A stretch of 64,000 nucleotides of DNA from Zantedeschia hybrid cultivar (Eukaryota; Streptophyta; Magnoliopsida; Alismatales; Araceae). Made by a program: the position numbers and the translations under genes. The notes under the pieces are model-generated. The model searched no databases. It was not told the DNA's origin and worked only from the letters and a program-made list of their open reading frames with translations. The DNA is taken from positions 24,907,229 to 24,971,228 of the forward strand of contig JARZZO010000013.1 in the NCBI GenBank assembly GCA_030544215.1, read 5' to 3'. Positions 43,621-55,282 of this stretch are shown here, piece by piece (positions within the stretch are counted from its first letter, which is position 1; every line of letters starts with the position of its first letter).

Positions 43621-44520
43621 CATTGAGCTTGAAGCCTTGAATAAAAAGGGGCATTAGGCAACAAGGGCCGAAGGTTTTTCAAAAGCCTATATTTTCTATA
43701 TTTCTTTTAGAAACATAGCCCTATGTGTTGATTTGATTAAATTTTATTTCAATTGGCTTGATTTTAAACTTATTTGGTTATATTTAAGTGAAAGAATATG
43801 TCATTTTTTTATGATTTTATTTGTGCTTTCGGCATTTTAATAAAATATCTAAATTATTAGGCATTTGAGGCTGAGGCGACCCCCTGGTCGCTTCACGCCT
43901 TTGACTACATAGGAGAATATTCTAACTAGGTATTAAGGGAATGCACGTAATCAGAAGAATTGTGTAGAAGGATTAATCTCAAAAAAAATGTAAATTACAA
44001 GGGCCTTCTAATAAATCAACAGGGACATGGAACCTAAAAAACCTTAACTTAAAATGTCTCAACCAATAAGTAGTGAAAAATAGTTCATTTAGGAAACAAT
44101 GTAAACATGCCAAAACTCATGAGATTTGATGTTTACAGTCAGAAAAAAGGAAAAGAAAAGAAAAGTCAGACAAGAACAAAGTCTTATTTTATATGATAAC
44201 AAAGAAATCTATCAACTTTGTGGAATAATCGAGCTCGGGCTTAAGCAAAAACTTAAGACATTGTTTTCCATACAACCACCACCAGACCTCTGTGCAAATT
44301 GCACACTTTAGTCTCTCTTTTCTATAGTTACTGAAATTTCGCAGAAAATCATTCAGTTTTGACCAAAAGACTCTAAACATTACATCATATCCAACTATTA
44401 CATGGGAAAATCAAAATTGTGTCAGATCAAGCTCAAGGTGTGCCGTATCAGACCTTGGCTTCATTGGGAGGAGGGGGGTTTTAGAGGAGAGATCTTGGCA
44501 AAATCTTGGGAGATCGAGAT
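43621..44520. other. AT-rich intergenic DNA with an orphan hAT-like end
   Basis: Near 43,865-43,912, GAGGCGACCCCCTGGTCGCT and CACGCCTTTGACTACAT resemble a hAT right terminus (reverse: ATGTAGTCAAAGGCG), similar to the end of the element at 49,277. No matching left end was found. Nothing else is seen. Confidence 0.4.
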
Positions 44521-44615
44521 AATGTAAAAGTACATATACATATATGTAATGTGTATATGTATGTATATAATGTGTGCATATGCACATATGTATGCATGCA
44601 TATATCTATGCATGA
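44521..44615. repeat. TA/TG-rich microsatellite-like stretch
   Basis: Runs of ATATACATATATG and TGCATATGCACATATG. It is nearly self-complementary. Confidence 0.8.
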
Positions 44616-44759
44616 TAACAAGATGACCATTTATCAAGTGAAATAGATAAATTATGTTCTCAACCATGAATACTACAAGTTTGTCTGCCATACAACAAAG
44701 TACATAAAAAGGCCACTACATGTCCATCGTGTGCCTCACTCTGCTTTAAAAAACTAATC

Positions 44760-45190
44760 AAAATTATATTTAAAAAAGAAATCAGGACAAAAACGGCTAA
44801 AATATAGTTAGCTCAAGAAACTGCTAAAATAAAATTAGCTAAAATGATAAAAAGACTAACCAAAATTACCCTAAAAAAGAAACCATAACAAAGTGCTATA
44901 AAACTGCTAAAACTAAAAAGAAAAAACACAGATAAAATTACCTAAAAAAACTGATAAAAACTGAAAATAAAAAATAATAAAAACTGAATACACTAAAAAG
45001 AAAAAAAAAACTGACAAGATTAGCTAAAAACTGATAGAAATTAAAACAATTGAAAAGAAAAAAGGGTTCTAAATGACTAAACAAAAAAGATCCAAAAAGA
45101 AGTAAAAATAATTACTAAAACTGAAGGTTAAGAAGATTTAACAAAACAAATTATTAATGTAGAAGTAAAAAAGATTTAACAACAAAATTA
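44760..45190. repeat. A-rich degenerate repeat
   Basis: Reiterated AAAACTG, GCTAAAAT and AAAAAGA motifs with no period that holds throughout. No gene. Confidence 0.65.
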
Positions 45191-45419
45191 TCAGAATACC
45201 TGTGTACGCGGGTAGTGAGCTCGCAGGGCTGCGGATCAGCTGGATCAGCCGCAACGCGCCTTCCACAGCTCACAGCAGGGCAGAGCAGCATAGCTCACCA
45301 TGGAATCTCACAAGCACAGCAGCATGCAGCAGGGGAGCACGAGCAGGGCGGAAAGCAGCGGCAAGTGGTGGGCAGGCGAAGTGGAACCCAGAAACTCAAG
45401 TGGAATCTAGAGACTTCAG

Positions 45420-45780
45420 AGGCGAAGTGGATGCCCCATGCCCTCCACCCAAAACCCTCTCTCTCTCTCTCTCTCTCTCTCTCACGGCTATTGAAACCTG
45501 AGGCGAAGTGGAAGCCCCGTGCCCTCCACCCTAAACCCTCGTCCACCCTCCCCCCTGCCCTCTGCGAAGTGGAAGCCCCAAGCCCTCCACCAAAAACCCT
45601 CATCCCACAAAACCCCACCTTCCATGAAAGGAAACGGCCATTGGATCCTAAAAGACAAACCGAAATAGAACTTCAGATAGAAGGACAAAACCCAGAAGCG
45701 AAGTCAACGCCCCATGCCCTCCACCCAAAACCCTCCTGCCTCTCCTCCCACCCTCCGGAAGGAAACAGCCATTGTGCCCC
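45420..45780. repeat. GAAGTGGAAGCCCCATGCCC minisatellite
   Basis: Units starting GAAGT-GA-GCCCC and ending CCACC-AAACCCTC occur near 45,425, 45,495, 45,567 and 45,698. A CT microsatellite lies at 45,459-45,482. Open frames across it are composition artefacts. Confidence 0.75.
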
Positions 45781-46457
45781 AGATAGAGGGACGGCTGTTG
45801 AACCCTTTTTTTTTTTAAAGGTACAAAAGAAAAAAAAGAGATGGAGGAGGAGCAAGGAAAAAAAATCAACAAAGGCCCATTAATGGCTTTTAATGGAGGA
45901 ATAAATAAAGGAAGGAGGAGGGAGGCCAACCCCCCACCGGTTCCATTGGAATTCCCCACCGGTGGGGGTCTTGCCCCCATTAAAATAAGAAGAAAACCCC
46001 CCCAACCAGTGGGGGGGCTCTTCTTTCCATTAAATACAGAAAAAGAAGGAAAGAGAAAGAGGGGAATTAATGGGTTTAAACACCATTCAGAGTGAGTTTT
46101 TAAAATCTTATCATGTCCCATGTTAGTGGAGCCTCTACTAACTCAATATTAAAAGAGGACCTAATCATTGAAAGCCCCTTTTCACACGTCCAAAAGAGAA
46201 GAGAGGGAGGAGAATTAATGACCATTTATTGAGAGAAGAAGGGGAACCCCCCCCCCCCCCACCAGTTGCCCAAACCGGTGGTGGGTGCGGGTCCAACCGG
46301 TGGCACCCCCCCACCGGTTGGGAACTAGTGGGGGTGCCCACCGGGTCCCCCGCTCCCTCTCTCTCCTCTCTTCTCTCCTCTCTATTCTCTCCAAAAAAAT
46401 CCTTCGATGGCACCCCCCACCTCAAGATCCAACGGTGGGCACCCCCACCGGTTAGGG

Positions 46458-46467
46458 CCCCCATGGC
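46458..46467 (+). promoter_or_regulatory. TATA-box-like element, copy 1
   Basis: CCTATAAATA lies just after a GC-rich CCCCCATGG stretch and is repeated exactly 272 bp downstream (46,730). Promoter activity is inference. Confidence 0.4.
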
Positions 46468-46729
46468 CTATAAATACCCCCCAAGGGGTAAGAAGAAGGG
46501 GATGCCCATTCTGACCCAAAGTTTGTGAGGAGAAATTCTGCCCTTTCAAAGACCGAGCTTGGTGCTTTTTGTACAAGTTCAATGCGTGTGAAGGAACCAG
46601 TGGGGGTGCCCACCGGGTCCCCCACTCCCTCTCTCTCCTCTCTTCTCTCCTCTCTATTCTCTCCAAAAAAATCCTTCGATGGCACCCCCCACCTCAAGAT
46701 CCAACGGTGGGCACCCCCACCGGTTAGGG

Positions 46730-46739
46730 CCCCCATGGC
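46730..46739 (+). promoter_or_regulatory. TATA-box-like element, copy 2
   Basis: Tandem copy of the element at 46,458 in the same context. Confidence 0.4.
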
Positions 46740-46865
46740 CTATAAATACCCCCCAAGGGGTAAGAAGAAGGGGATGCCCATTCTGACCCAAAGTTTGTGA
46801 GGAGAAATTCTACCCTTTCAAAGACCGAGCTTGGTGCTTTTTGTACAAGTTCAATGCGTGTAAAG

Positions 46866-48480
46866 GAGGCTTCATTTTTTGGTTCCCTTTTAAGATTCTC
46901 TTAAAATGAAACTCTGCCGAATTTATGTTGTAAATTGTCGTTCTATAAGGCGGGATTATGTTGAAATGATAAATGAAATACCAATATTGTTCTATGAGCA
47001 TATGTGTGTATATATGTTCATAAACCTATTACTTAAGTAACACTATGTTAGTATATTTTCACATATATAATAATTTATTAAATAGTTTAATAACTAATTA
47101 AAATGCATAAATACATAATTAAATATTCTAAAATATCCTTGACCTCACCCCACACATAATTAAATCTAGACTCATAAATAAAACTCAATAATGAAACATT
47201 GAGACATAAAATAATATACTTAAGTCAAAAATGACTTAAATACCCTTCATGCTTAATTAATTAATAAAATCTGTGAAAATGAATAAAAACCAGTAAAATC
47301 AAAATAAAAATCAGAAAAGTTCAGTAAAAACCAATAACACTCAGTAAAAATCAGAAAACTAAATCTAAAAATTACATAAACCTAAAAGCATGACTTAAAA
47401 TATCCTTCATATACTCGATTAACTAAAGAAAACCAGTAAAATTAATTAAAAAAATCAGTAAAAAACAGAGAACCAAATCTGAAAACATATAAAATTCCCG
47501 AAATGACCAAAATGCCCCCCCGAACTTAATGAAATTACAAAAATACCCTTCACATGGTAAAAATCTGTAAAAATCACAGAAAACTCTTAAAAAAAAATCA
47601 AAAGCTCTCCTATGCTCAAAATACCCTCCAAACCCTAATAAGATGTAAAATTACCAAAGTACCCTCAATATGATAAAAATAAGTAAAAAATCCCAGAAAA
47701 ATATAAAAATAGACTCTAAGTCTAATAAACCCGATTTAAGATAAAATTAGCAAAATCCCCCTATAACTTAAACATGTCTAAAATGATCCTAAAATACATC
47801 CCAAGGGTTTTCAAGTTGCCCTAAAATGATAAAAAACTTAAAATGACCCTAATGCAACATAATTACATAAATACCCCTAAATATACTTTAAGTCTAGAAA
47901 CCCAATTCGGAGTAAAATTACCAAAATGCCCTTACAACCCAAATACACTTAAAATAACTCTAAAATATCTCCTAAGGTTTTGAAACCTTCCTAAATCATT
48001 AAAACTCACCTCACACACTAAAGTGACCATAATGCCCCTATACCCTCCAACTTGGCATAATTACAAAAATACCCTTATGTGTCTAAAATATTTAGAATCA
48101 ATCCAAATAATTCAGAGTCAATCCAGAACCTTTTAAAAGCCACCCAACCAATCATAAACACATCTTAAGCTTGGGCAAGGCCAAGGGCTTAACCTAAAAT
48201 ATCTTCATATGCATGTCTTGCGTGTAGTAGTAGTAGTGTTGCATGTTACAAGGACATCAACGGACAATTAATCAAGAGTTGTTAAGCAGTTGCTCGACGT
48301 AATTAACACTGATCGAGGTCAGTGAAGAGAGGTCATATACTTGGATCTCCGCCTGATCCGAAGTCACAGACTCTCTAAGGGCTAATCCCAAACTCTCACA
48401 GTCCAAGAAATAAAATAAATAAAATTGACCTATATTTCTCCAGATAAAACAAAAAATAAAAAAAAAGATAGGAGAATTGG
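46866..48480. repeat. AT-rich degenerate repeat DNA
   Basis: Many copies of TAAAATTACCAAAATACCC-like and AAAATCAGTAAAAACCAG-like motifs without a strict period, and no coding frame. From about 48,240 the sequence is less repetitive and carries nothing recognised. Confidence 0.6.
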
Positions 48481-48491
48481 ACGCCCCCATG

Positions 48492-48492
<1 letters not shown>

Positions 48493-48562
<70 letters not shown>
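48493..48562. repeat. CT dinucleotide microsatellite, 35 units
   Basis: An uninterrupted (CT)35. The Arg/Glu frame on the minus strand is an artefact. Confidence 0.98.
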
Positions 48563-48564
<2 letters not shown>

Positions 48565-49236
48565 GCGCGCACAGAATGGGGGTTTGGGTTTATGAGGGAC
48601 GCGAGGGGAATATAAAGCCCCAACAGTCAGCGTTTTTTGAAATTTTAAAATTGGAAATCTATTTTTGCCATCCAATGATGTCTCTCATATCCGAAATAGG
48701 AATTTTCGATCAGAGAAACACTTGCTTCACCATTTTTTATTTTTTTTAAAATAAATCGTCTGGGTTCCGCAACATATATACTGTTATGAGCAGATTTTTT
48801 CACGTAGGTTAATTAACAGGTATATCCTACCATAAATTAATCTCTAGATGAGTCTTTCAGCTTGCATCCGACTGTTCCTTTATAAAATTAGTATGCATGA
48901 AAAACTGGCATTTTGATCGCTTTACACACAGACACTGCATGAAAAATTAGAATTTTGATCGTCAAAGAAATATTAAATTAAAATAATATCTAATAAGTTA
49001 TATTATCTAGGAATCCATTTTTATTTTAAACTGAATTTATTTTATATATTTGTAAAGTGAAACTATCAGGGTAGAAAATAAATTTGTATACAATGTCATC
49101 AAATCTAAACCGAGAAAAAATCAGCCCAAATAAATGACCTTATCTCCATAACATAAAATAAGTTGAACTGTTTTTATAAAGAAACACACTTTTTTGAAAA
49201 CTACACCATTACATCATGGCTTTTTGAGTTAATAAA
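48563..49236. other. AT-rich intergenic DNA
   Basis: No gene or recognised repeat, apart from a short GAAAAA-TGGCATTTTGATCG near-repeat at 48,898 and 48,940. Confidence 0.5.
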
Positions 49237-49276
49237 AACTTGGTATCTAGATAGATAGATAACTTGGTAGCTAAAC
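49237..49276. repeat. GATA microsatellite, left remnant, and LINE left TSD
   Basis: CTAGATAGATAGATAACTTGGTAGC. AACTTGGTAGCTAAAC at 49261-49276 is the left target-site copy of the LINE and contains the hAT target AGCTAAAC. Confidence 0.85.
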
Positions 49277-50121
49277 CACAGTTGGCAAGGCACCCGCCTA
49301 CGCAACGCCTAGGCGGAAAGGCGTTCTCTAATGTGCCAGGCGCAAATGCGCCCTATTGAGCCTTGAAAAAGCGGCCTAAGGCACGCGCCTAGGCGGACCC
49401 AAGGCGTGCAAGATCCTTAAATTTTTAAAATTTGACCCCTCCCTCCCTCCTCTTCTAGATATATACACACCTATATATATATATATATAGTGTGTGTGTG
49501 TGTATGCGTATTTTTCATAATTGCAATGTTAGTCTCCTATTAAGTAAGTTGTTAGTATTATTTTCTTGTCATATTAAGCAACTTATTTTGGGGGGGGGGG
49601 GGGGGGGGGGGGGGGGTTGCATATTTTTCGTAGTGTCAATGTTAGTCTCATATTAAGTAAGTTGTTGGTATTATTTTCTTGTTATATTGGTGCTATTTCC
49701 TTGTAAATATTAGTGTCATGGCAAATTGCCAACGTCATAATAACGTTATTTTCTTACATGTTTCATCTAATGTCAATAGATCTCTCTCTCTATCATTTCT
49801 TGTTAGTGTCAATACTAGTCTCTTTCTCTCTGTGTCTGTAATTTTTATGTAAATATCAATGTTAGTTTCATATTATGCAGGTTGTTAGTGATATTTTCTT
49901 GTCATATTATACAGATAATCAGCGCTATTTTCTTGCAATGTTAGTGTCAATATTAATGTCATGTCGATGTCATAATAGTGCTATTTTCCTGTAATTTTTG
50001 TATTTATGTTGACATTAATGTCATATTAAGTACATTATTATGAAGTGTATGCCCAGGCAACACTCGGGCAGTCGGAGACCCCGAGAACGCCTAGGGTCGT
50101 CTTACCGCCTTGACAACTATG
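49277..50121. mobile_element. 845-bp non-autonomous hAT element
   Basis: The termini CACAGTTGGCAAGGC and, in reverse, CATAGTTGTCAAGGC are inverted repeats. AGCTAAAC is duplicated at 49269-49276 and 50122-50129. Both subterminal regions hold GGCGCCTAGGCG-type palindromes. The interior is a degenerate repeat of GTTAGT-TCATATTAAGTA units and includes a 27-G run. No transposase. Confidence 0.88.
49590..49616. repeat. Poly-G run of 27
   Basis: An uninterrupted G27, exceptional for plant DNA and prone to sequencing error and G-quadruplex formation. Confidence 0.9.
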
Positions 50122-50269
50122 AGCTAAACAGTAGATTGCCAACAACGACCGAGGAAACAGTATATTGGGAATGACGACCAAGGGAACAATATATTGCCAG
50201 AGCTTCAAGCGCAGCCTTCTGATTTATCTCAAAGGGAACACAGAGAAAGGGAGAAGGACAATATTAACA

Positions 50270-50523
50270 GGAAGCTTCCTTTTTTGAGTGATTGGAATAT
50301 GAGGAAATACAAGAAAAGGCTACCGATATTGGGGTTCAAATTTTTGGCAAAATAGGGCACTTCCGGAAAAGTTATAATGAAAGTGAGAGTCATCCAATTC
50401 TGTCTACATTTAGAAAGAGGGGACAGAGAAAATTGAAGAAGCTGCATATAAAGTCCAATACAGGTGTAACAGTACATGGTGATCTGGAAGCCGCAGGTAG
50501 GATGGAACTGAAAAATATAATAT
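50270..50523 (+). pseudogene. LINE ORF1 tail
   Basis: The frame ending in a stop just before ORF2 reads IGHFRKSYNE then a Lys/Arg-rich stretch and GDLEAAGRMELKNII. It would be the C-terminus of the nucleic-acid-binding ORF1 protein. There is no full domain to confirm this. Confidence 0.45.
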
Positions 50524-51260
50524 GATTCTGATTTCATGGAATATCATGGCCTTCATTCATGACAGAGGAAAACAACTTGTAGTTAGAGATGTTATCAAAA
50601 GGTAAGTCAGTGGAGATTGTTTGTATGCAAGAAACCAAATTTGAAAAGGTTAATGTGCAATTAGCTAAAGCAGAAACGGGAATTGCAGAAGCAGATTTTG
50701 TATTTAGAGGAGCTTGTGGTACTTCAGGAGGTATTCTTATTGTATGGGACATGAGTAAATAGCACGTTCTCTTTTAGAGGTGCGAGAATACTCCATAACA
50801 GTGAAGCTTTGTGGTGTAAATACACAGAACACATAATGCTAAATCAAAGGGTAGAGAAACTCAACGCCACTATTCCTAAACAACTTAACTTGTAGCCGGG
50901 CCTTCTTTTCGCACTATTACAGCAAATAATGGGAAAAATTGGATTCAATTGTCATGGTAACAGGCGTATATGGTCTGCATCAGGTTAGACCAACAGGCAC
51001 TTTGGGAGGAGTTGACTCAATGTGGACAGAAGTTCATGTGTCCATTGTGTGTTCTTGGAAATTTTAATCAAGTTCGGAAGCCTAATGAAAGAAATATGGG
51101 AAGTAGGTTCTACAGACATGCAGCAATTCAATACCTGAGTGGAGATGTGTAGTACGATGGTACTTCAAATAACCAATCAGATGTTTACATGGTCAAATGG
51201 CAGGGAGGTTGCTTCAATGTCCAAAACTGATAGAATTTTTGTGGAAGACAGTTGGTAAGT
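50524..51260 (+). pseudogene. LINE ORF2 endonuclease domain
   Basis: It starts LISWNIMAF, then after a frameshift SVEIVCMQETKFEKVN (with the Gln-Glu-Thr motif of apurinic-type endonucleases), SGGILIVWD, GNFNQVRKPNE and TWSNGRE followed by DRIFVEDSW. These are the successive motifs of the domain that nicks target DNA. In GNFN the usual catalytic-site Asp is Asn. Multiple stops and frameshifts are present. Confidence 0.85.
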
Positions 51261-52613
51261 AATGTTTCCTGCGACAAAGGTGATGGCTCAACCACGCCAA
51301 ATATATGCTCTTCTACTTCATTGCTGTGAAAAGGGATGAAGAATTAACCTTTCAGGTTGGATAAGATTTGGTTACAGAATGAGGAATTTAATGTCCTTGT
51401 AACTGAACTTTGGAAAAAACCATAAGGGGGATTAGTCAGGGCCCAAATCACTAGCACTGAAACTCAGATCTCTGAAACAAAGACAAAGATTGGGCTTACA
51501 GATGGAAGCAGCAGAGATTTAAGAGGAAGCAGGAATTACTATATCGTATGCATAAATTAGAATATTGAATAAAAGAGACCTATGTCACAGCAGGAATTAA
51601 AGGATCGGACTGTTTTAAAGGCACAGTATACAGAATGGCTCCAGGAAGAAGAAATTGGGATGGCGTCAAAAATCAAGAGCTTTGTGGTTTTAAAGGAAGG
51701 GAACTAGAACACTAAAATTTTACACCATGTAGCTAATGGGAGGAGGAGGAAATTTATCTCTATTACTAAAAAGGGTGACGAATGGGTAGAAGACGAAGAT
51801 TTGATCGATTCAATTTTACAAGGATCTGCTTACAGAAGAAAATAGATGGTTTCCTAAATGGTTGGATCCAGAAGCCCACAAACACTCTCGTGAGGAGCAG
51901 CTCTTCTTAACTCGGGATGTGTCTGAGGAAGAAGTCAGAATTGCAACATTTGATTTAGGTGGGAAAAGGCATCTGGCCCAGATGGTTTTCCTATTAGTTT
52001 TTATCAACATTTTTGAAAGACTATTAAATACGATGTGGTCAAAGCTGTTAAGGATTGCATGTGTCAAGGAGTTGGGTGTGAATGTTTGAACCATACTTTT
52101 CGAGTGCTTTTACCAAAAAAGGAGAATGCATTGGAATTAAAGGATGTTCAACCTATCAACCTATTAATTGGTTCATATAAGATTATTGCAACAAGACTGA
52201 GTGCAGTGTAAAACAATCTTGTGGAGAGATTTTAATCAGCATTTATTCAAGGAAGAAAGCTTAAGGACAATTTCTTATTAGCTTGTCAAATTATATATTC
52301 TATCAAGAGAAGAGGTGTCAAGGGAGTGGCTTGTAAATTTGATTTTAATAAAGCTTATGACAGAGTTTCATGGAACTGCTTATAGAGCATTTTGGAAGCA
52401 ACAAATTTCTCATCACATTCGATTGGAGTCATCAGAAATTATGTAACCACTGCTAAGTTCTCCATCATCATTAACAGTAGTGTGTATGGACACTTCCCAA
52501 GTTCAAGAAGTCTTTAGGTAGGATAACCCACTTTCACCTTTACTGTTTGTGATTGTTGCAAATATGCTGAGGAAGTGAGGATAATGTGCATTAGAGGTGA
52601 ACAAACAAGGTTG

Positions 52614-53617
52614 GATTCACAACAAGGTGTGCCGGATGAGCTGAATCAATCAGAAATCGGCCAGACCGATCCGATCCCGACCCCCAACCCAGCGTGCTGG
52701 GATGTGGATCGGCCGGATCGGACTGGATCGGCCGGGATTGGCCGATCCAGGCTCCAACGGCTAGTTTTGAACTAGCCGTTGGGTTCCCAACGGCTAGAAG
52801 GAGATTCTAAGCCCCTTCAATAGCCTATAAAAGCCCCCCTCCCACCCTTGCTCTCCCTCATTCACACACACTCTCATTTCTCTCTCTCTCTCTAAAATCT
52901 CATTCTCTTTCTATAATCTCTCTAAGCTCTCATACTCTCTCAAACTCAAAACTCTCTTTCTCTCCAAAGCTCTCTAAGGGACGGACAGACATACTACTAC
53001 AACTTTTTTTTCATCATTTTTCTCTCTATTATTTCCCCTCTCCCTCTAAGATTTTATCCTATTTTTAACATATCTCTCTCTATTTTTTGTCTCTTTATCA
53101 TCCTTTCTCATTTTCTCTAACAGATTTCTATTTCTCTTAAATTTTTCATCTCTATTTTTTTTTTCTCTCTAACCTTTTTTTCTCTCTGCCTATTTTTTTC
53201 TCTCTATCTTTTTTGTCTCTTTGTCTTTCTTTCTCACTCTTTCTCTCAAGGTATGATATCTCACTCTCTTTTTCTCTCTTTTTCTCATTTCTCACCATCT
53301 TTCTCTCTCTATCATTCTCTCTTTCTCTCTTAATGTTTTATTCCCTCTCTCAAGGTATTCAAGCTTTTTTCAAAATTAATAAAATTATAAGGGCTTACTC
53401 GAGGTCCTGGATAAATTTCAGGTAAATATATATTTTTTTAATTTTTAGACCTTATTCTATTTTTTCTGTCTTCCCCTATTTTTCTCTTTTTTTAATTGGC
53501 TCGGCCGGATCGAACCAGATCGGCCCGGATCGGTCCGGGAGCGGATTAGATCGGCCAATCCGCTCAGTGGGGACCGGACCAGTCCAAGTCCGATCCCCGT
53601 GTTGGCCTTCCTTGAAT
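52614..53617. mobile_element. About 1-kb insertion with CGGATCGGCC-rich ends inside LINE RT
   Basis: Both ends are rich in GATCGG and CGGCCGGATCGG motifs, as in plant hAT subterminal DNA. The interior has a perfect hairpin (CCAACGGCTAGTT pairing with AACTAGCCGTTGG near 52,757-52,785), a TATAAAAGCCCCCC element and a CT-rich tract of about 500 bp. The flanks GATTCACA and GAATCATA agree only partly, so the boundaries and hAT assignment are tentative. Confidence 0.55.
52826..52833 (+). promoter_or_regulatory. TATA-box-like element before a CT-rich leader
   Basis: TATAAAAG followed by a C-rich then CT-rich stretch, the arrangement of many plant promoters and 5' leaders. Its likely owner is the inserted element. 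Confidence 0.45.
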
Positions 53618-54845
53618 CATAGTGTAGTCAGTGTACAGAAGGTCCATAAGAATTTCTCATTTACAATTTCCTATTGATACAATGTTATTTTCCAATGGTG
53701 ATATGGACAATGTGAGCAATATGGTTATTCTCAAAGCATGCCAAGGACTGAAAGATAAATTATGATAAGAGTTCACTCACTGGTATTAATATTTCAGACT
53801 CTTCATATGTCCAGTTGGCTAAGGTAATGGGTTGCAATGTGGATAAATTACATGTAACATATTTGGGACTGCCTCTCCATTATATGCAACCTAAAAGTTA
53901 TTATTGGGATCTCCTGATCCAGAAGACGCAAAACAGGTTATCTAACTAGAAAGCTAGAAATCTTTCACTGGCAAGAAGGATCACAACACTAAATACAGTC
54001 ATTACGAGCATTCCTAAGCATCTTTTAGCAGTTTTCTTAGCACCAGTTCTGGTCGCAGACGCATAGATCAAATTAGAGATCTTTTCTGTGGGGAGGTGAG
54101 AAGGATAAATCAACATTTGTACCATTGGTGAAATGGGAAAGGGTTTGTAAACCCAGAAATAAGGGTGGTTTGGGAGTTAAGAATCTTAAAATCATGAAGA
54201 TGGTGCTTTATGAAAGCAGTTATTCTTCATAAACATTACCAGAAGCAACACAAACTTCTGTGCAGACTGGAAATCTAACATGGATGTCTCCAATGGGTTC
54301 TCGAATTCTAAAGGCTGGTTGTTTCTTTGATAAGCATATCTATGTCAAAGTGGGTAATGGAGGATGCACCCTGTTCTCGAGAGATAGGTGGATTGGAGTT
54401 ACTTGCCTTAAAGATACATTTCCACGGTTATATAGGTTAGAAGTTAACAAATGGTGCATGGTTAATGATTTTAACAAATGGTGCATGGTCAAGGATTGTT
54501 TAATACAGGAAAATGGTGCTATTCTTTGGACTGTGATTTTAAGAAGACACTTAAAGGATGAAGAGATCCTGGATCATGAATTCATGTATTTGCTGTACAA
54601 AAACATCTGCATGATCTAGGATTTGCTGTACAAAAACATATGTTGATATACATGAGCTTGACAGAATTCTCTGGGGAAAAAAGGACAGCTTTCAATCAGG
54701 TCTTACTATTCTTTGCTAGAGGGCAATCTTCCTAATTACTTGAAAAATGATGATGTATGTAAGGTGAAATCGCCCATTAAGGTGAAGGATTTCATGTGGT
54801 TAGTGTTTGAAAAAGGAATCAGTATACTAAAGTATACAGAAGTAA

Positions 54846-55142
54846 ATGGAACAAGGTAATGATATCCTTTATCTTCTGTGTGGGTCAGACAGTAAGGATG
54901 TGGATCACCTATTAATCACTTGTTCAGTCAGCCAAGCTATATGGAGAATTTTCAGCACTTTATTTCAGTTTCAGGGAGATTTCTTCAATGTATCAGAAAT
55001 GTGGTCCTTTTTTAAATGCTTCATCAAGGTATGCCTGCATCTACTAAGAAGAAAGTACTTGGAATTCTACCGCATGCAGTATGCTGGAGCATTTGGAGAG
55101 CGTGTAACAACGTTGCCTTCCAGGGAAGCAAACTCCTCCTAA
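54846..55142 (+). pseudogene. LINE zinc-binding domain, copy 1
   Basis: Open for 98 codons: LLCGSDSKDVDHLLITCSV then AIWRIFSTLF. The Cys, His-x4-Cys spacing is that of the reverse-transcriptase zinc-binding domain at the end of plant LINE ORF2. A Tyr-Leu-Leu-Cys context replaces the usual first Cys of the Cys-x2-Cys pair. Confidence 0.8.
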
Positions 55143-55282
55143 AAAAACATTTCCCTAAGAGATTTATCCTCATTGTACAACGGGAGTTGTTTTATCTAAG
55201 GTGAAATCGCCCATTAAGGTGAAGGATTTCATGTGGTTAGTGTTTGAAAAAGGAATCAGTATACTAAAGTATACAGAAGTAA

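Larger units (their letters stand above)
45930..46865. repeat. ACCGGT-rich region with 272-bp tandem duplication
   Basis: CCACCGGT or ACCGGTTGGG motifs recur about ten times. 46321-46592 and 46593-46864 are near-identical tandem copies, each with CT-rich DNA, CCCCACCGGTTAGGG and a TATA-type CTATAAATACC. No protein is supported. It could be the promoter and leader side of a decayed transposon. Confidence 0.75.
52080..54620 (+). pseudogene. LINE ORF2 reverse transcriptase, interrupted
   Basis: Pieces in order: LLPKKENALELKDVQPINLL, YKIIATRLSAV, SAFIQGRKLKDNFLLA, KFDFNKAYDRVSW (first catalytic Asp present) and DNPLSPLLFVIVANML. After a 1-kb insertion comes SIRISHLQF-PID-TMLFSNGD, where the expected Ala-Asp-Asp is Pro-Ile-Asp. 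Thumb-side sequence follows (YLGLPLHYMQPKS, SLARRITTLNTVI) and a long frame at 54260-54619 (VGNGGCTLFSRDRWIG, FPRLYRLEVNKW). It is inactive. Confidence 0.85.

Noticed and set aside
43038..43626. Overlapping long open frames (up to 183 codons) in the CT-rich region
   Set aside because: Composition is almost only Ser, Leu, Pro or the reverse Arg and Glu. Pyrimidine-rich repeats lack stops by chance.
45202..45883. 222-codon and 99-codon open frames
   Set aside because: They run through a GAAGTGGAAGCCCC minisatellite and a CT microsatellite. There is no domain and all frames are open.
45648..46736. Gly/Arg- and Pro-rich frames of 90-157 codons on both strands
   Set aside because: Created by C-runs and the 272-bp duplication. 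The same peptide appears twice because the DNA is duplicated.
48430..48749. Frame with a long Arg-Glu or Ser-Leu repeat
   Set aside because: This is the (CT)35 microsatellite translated.
51816..52094. A 92-codon minus-strand frame in the LINE
   Set aside because: The plus strand carries the LINE reverse transcriptase here. The minus frame is a shadow.
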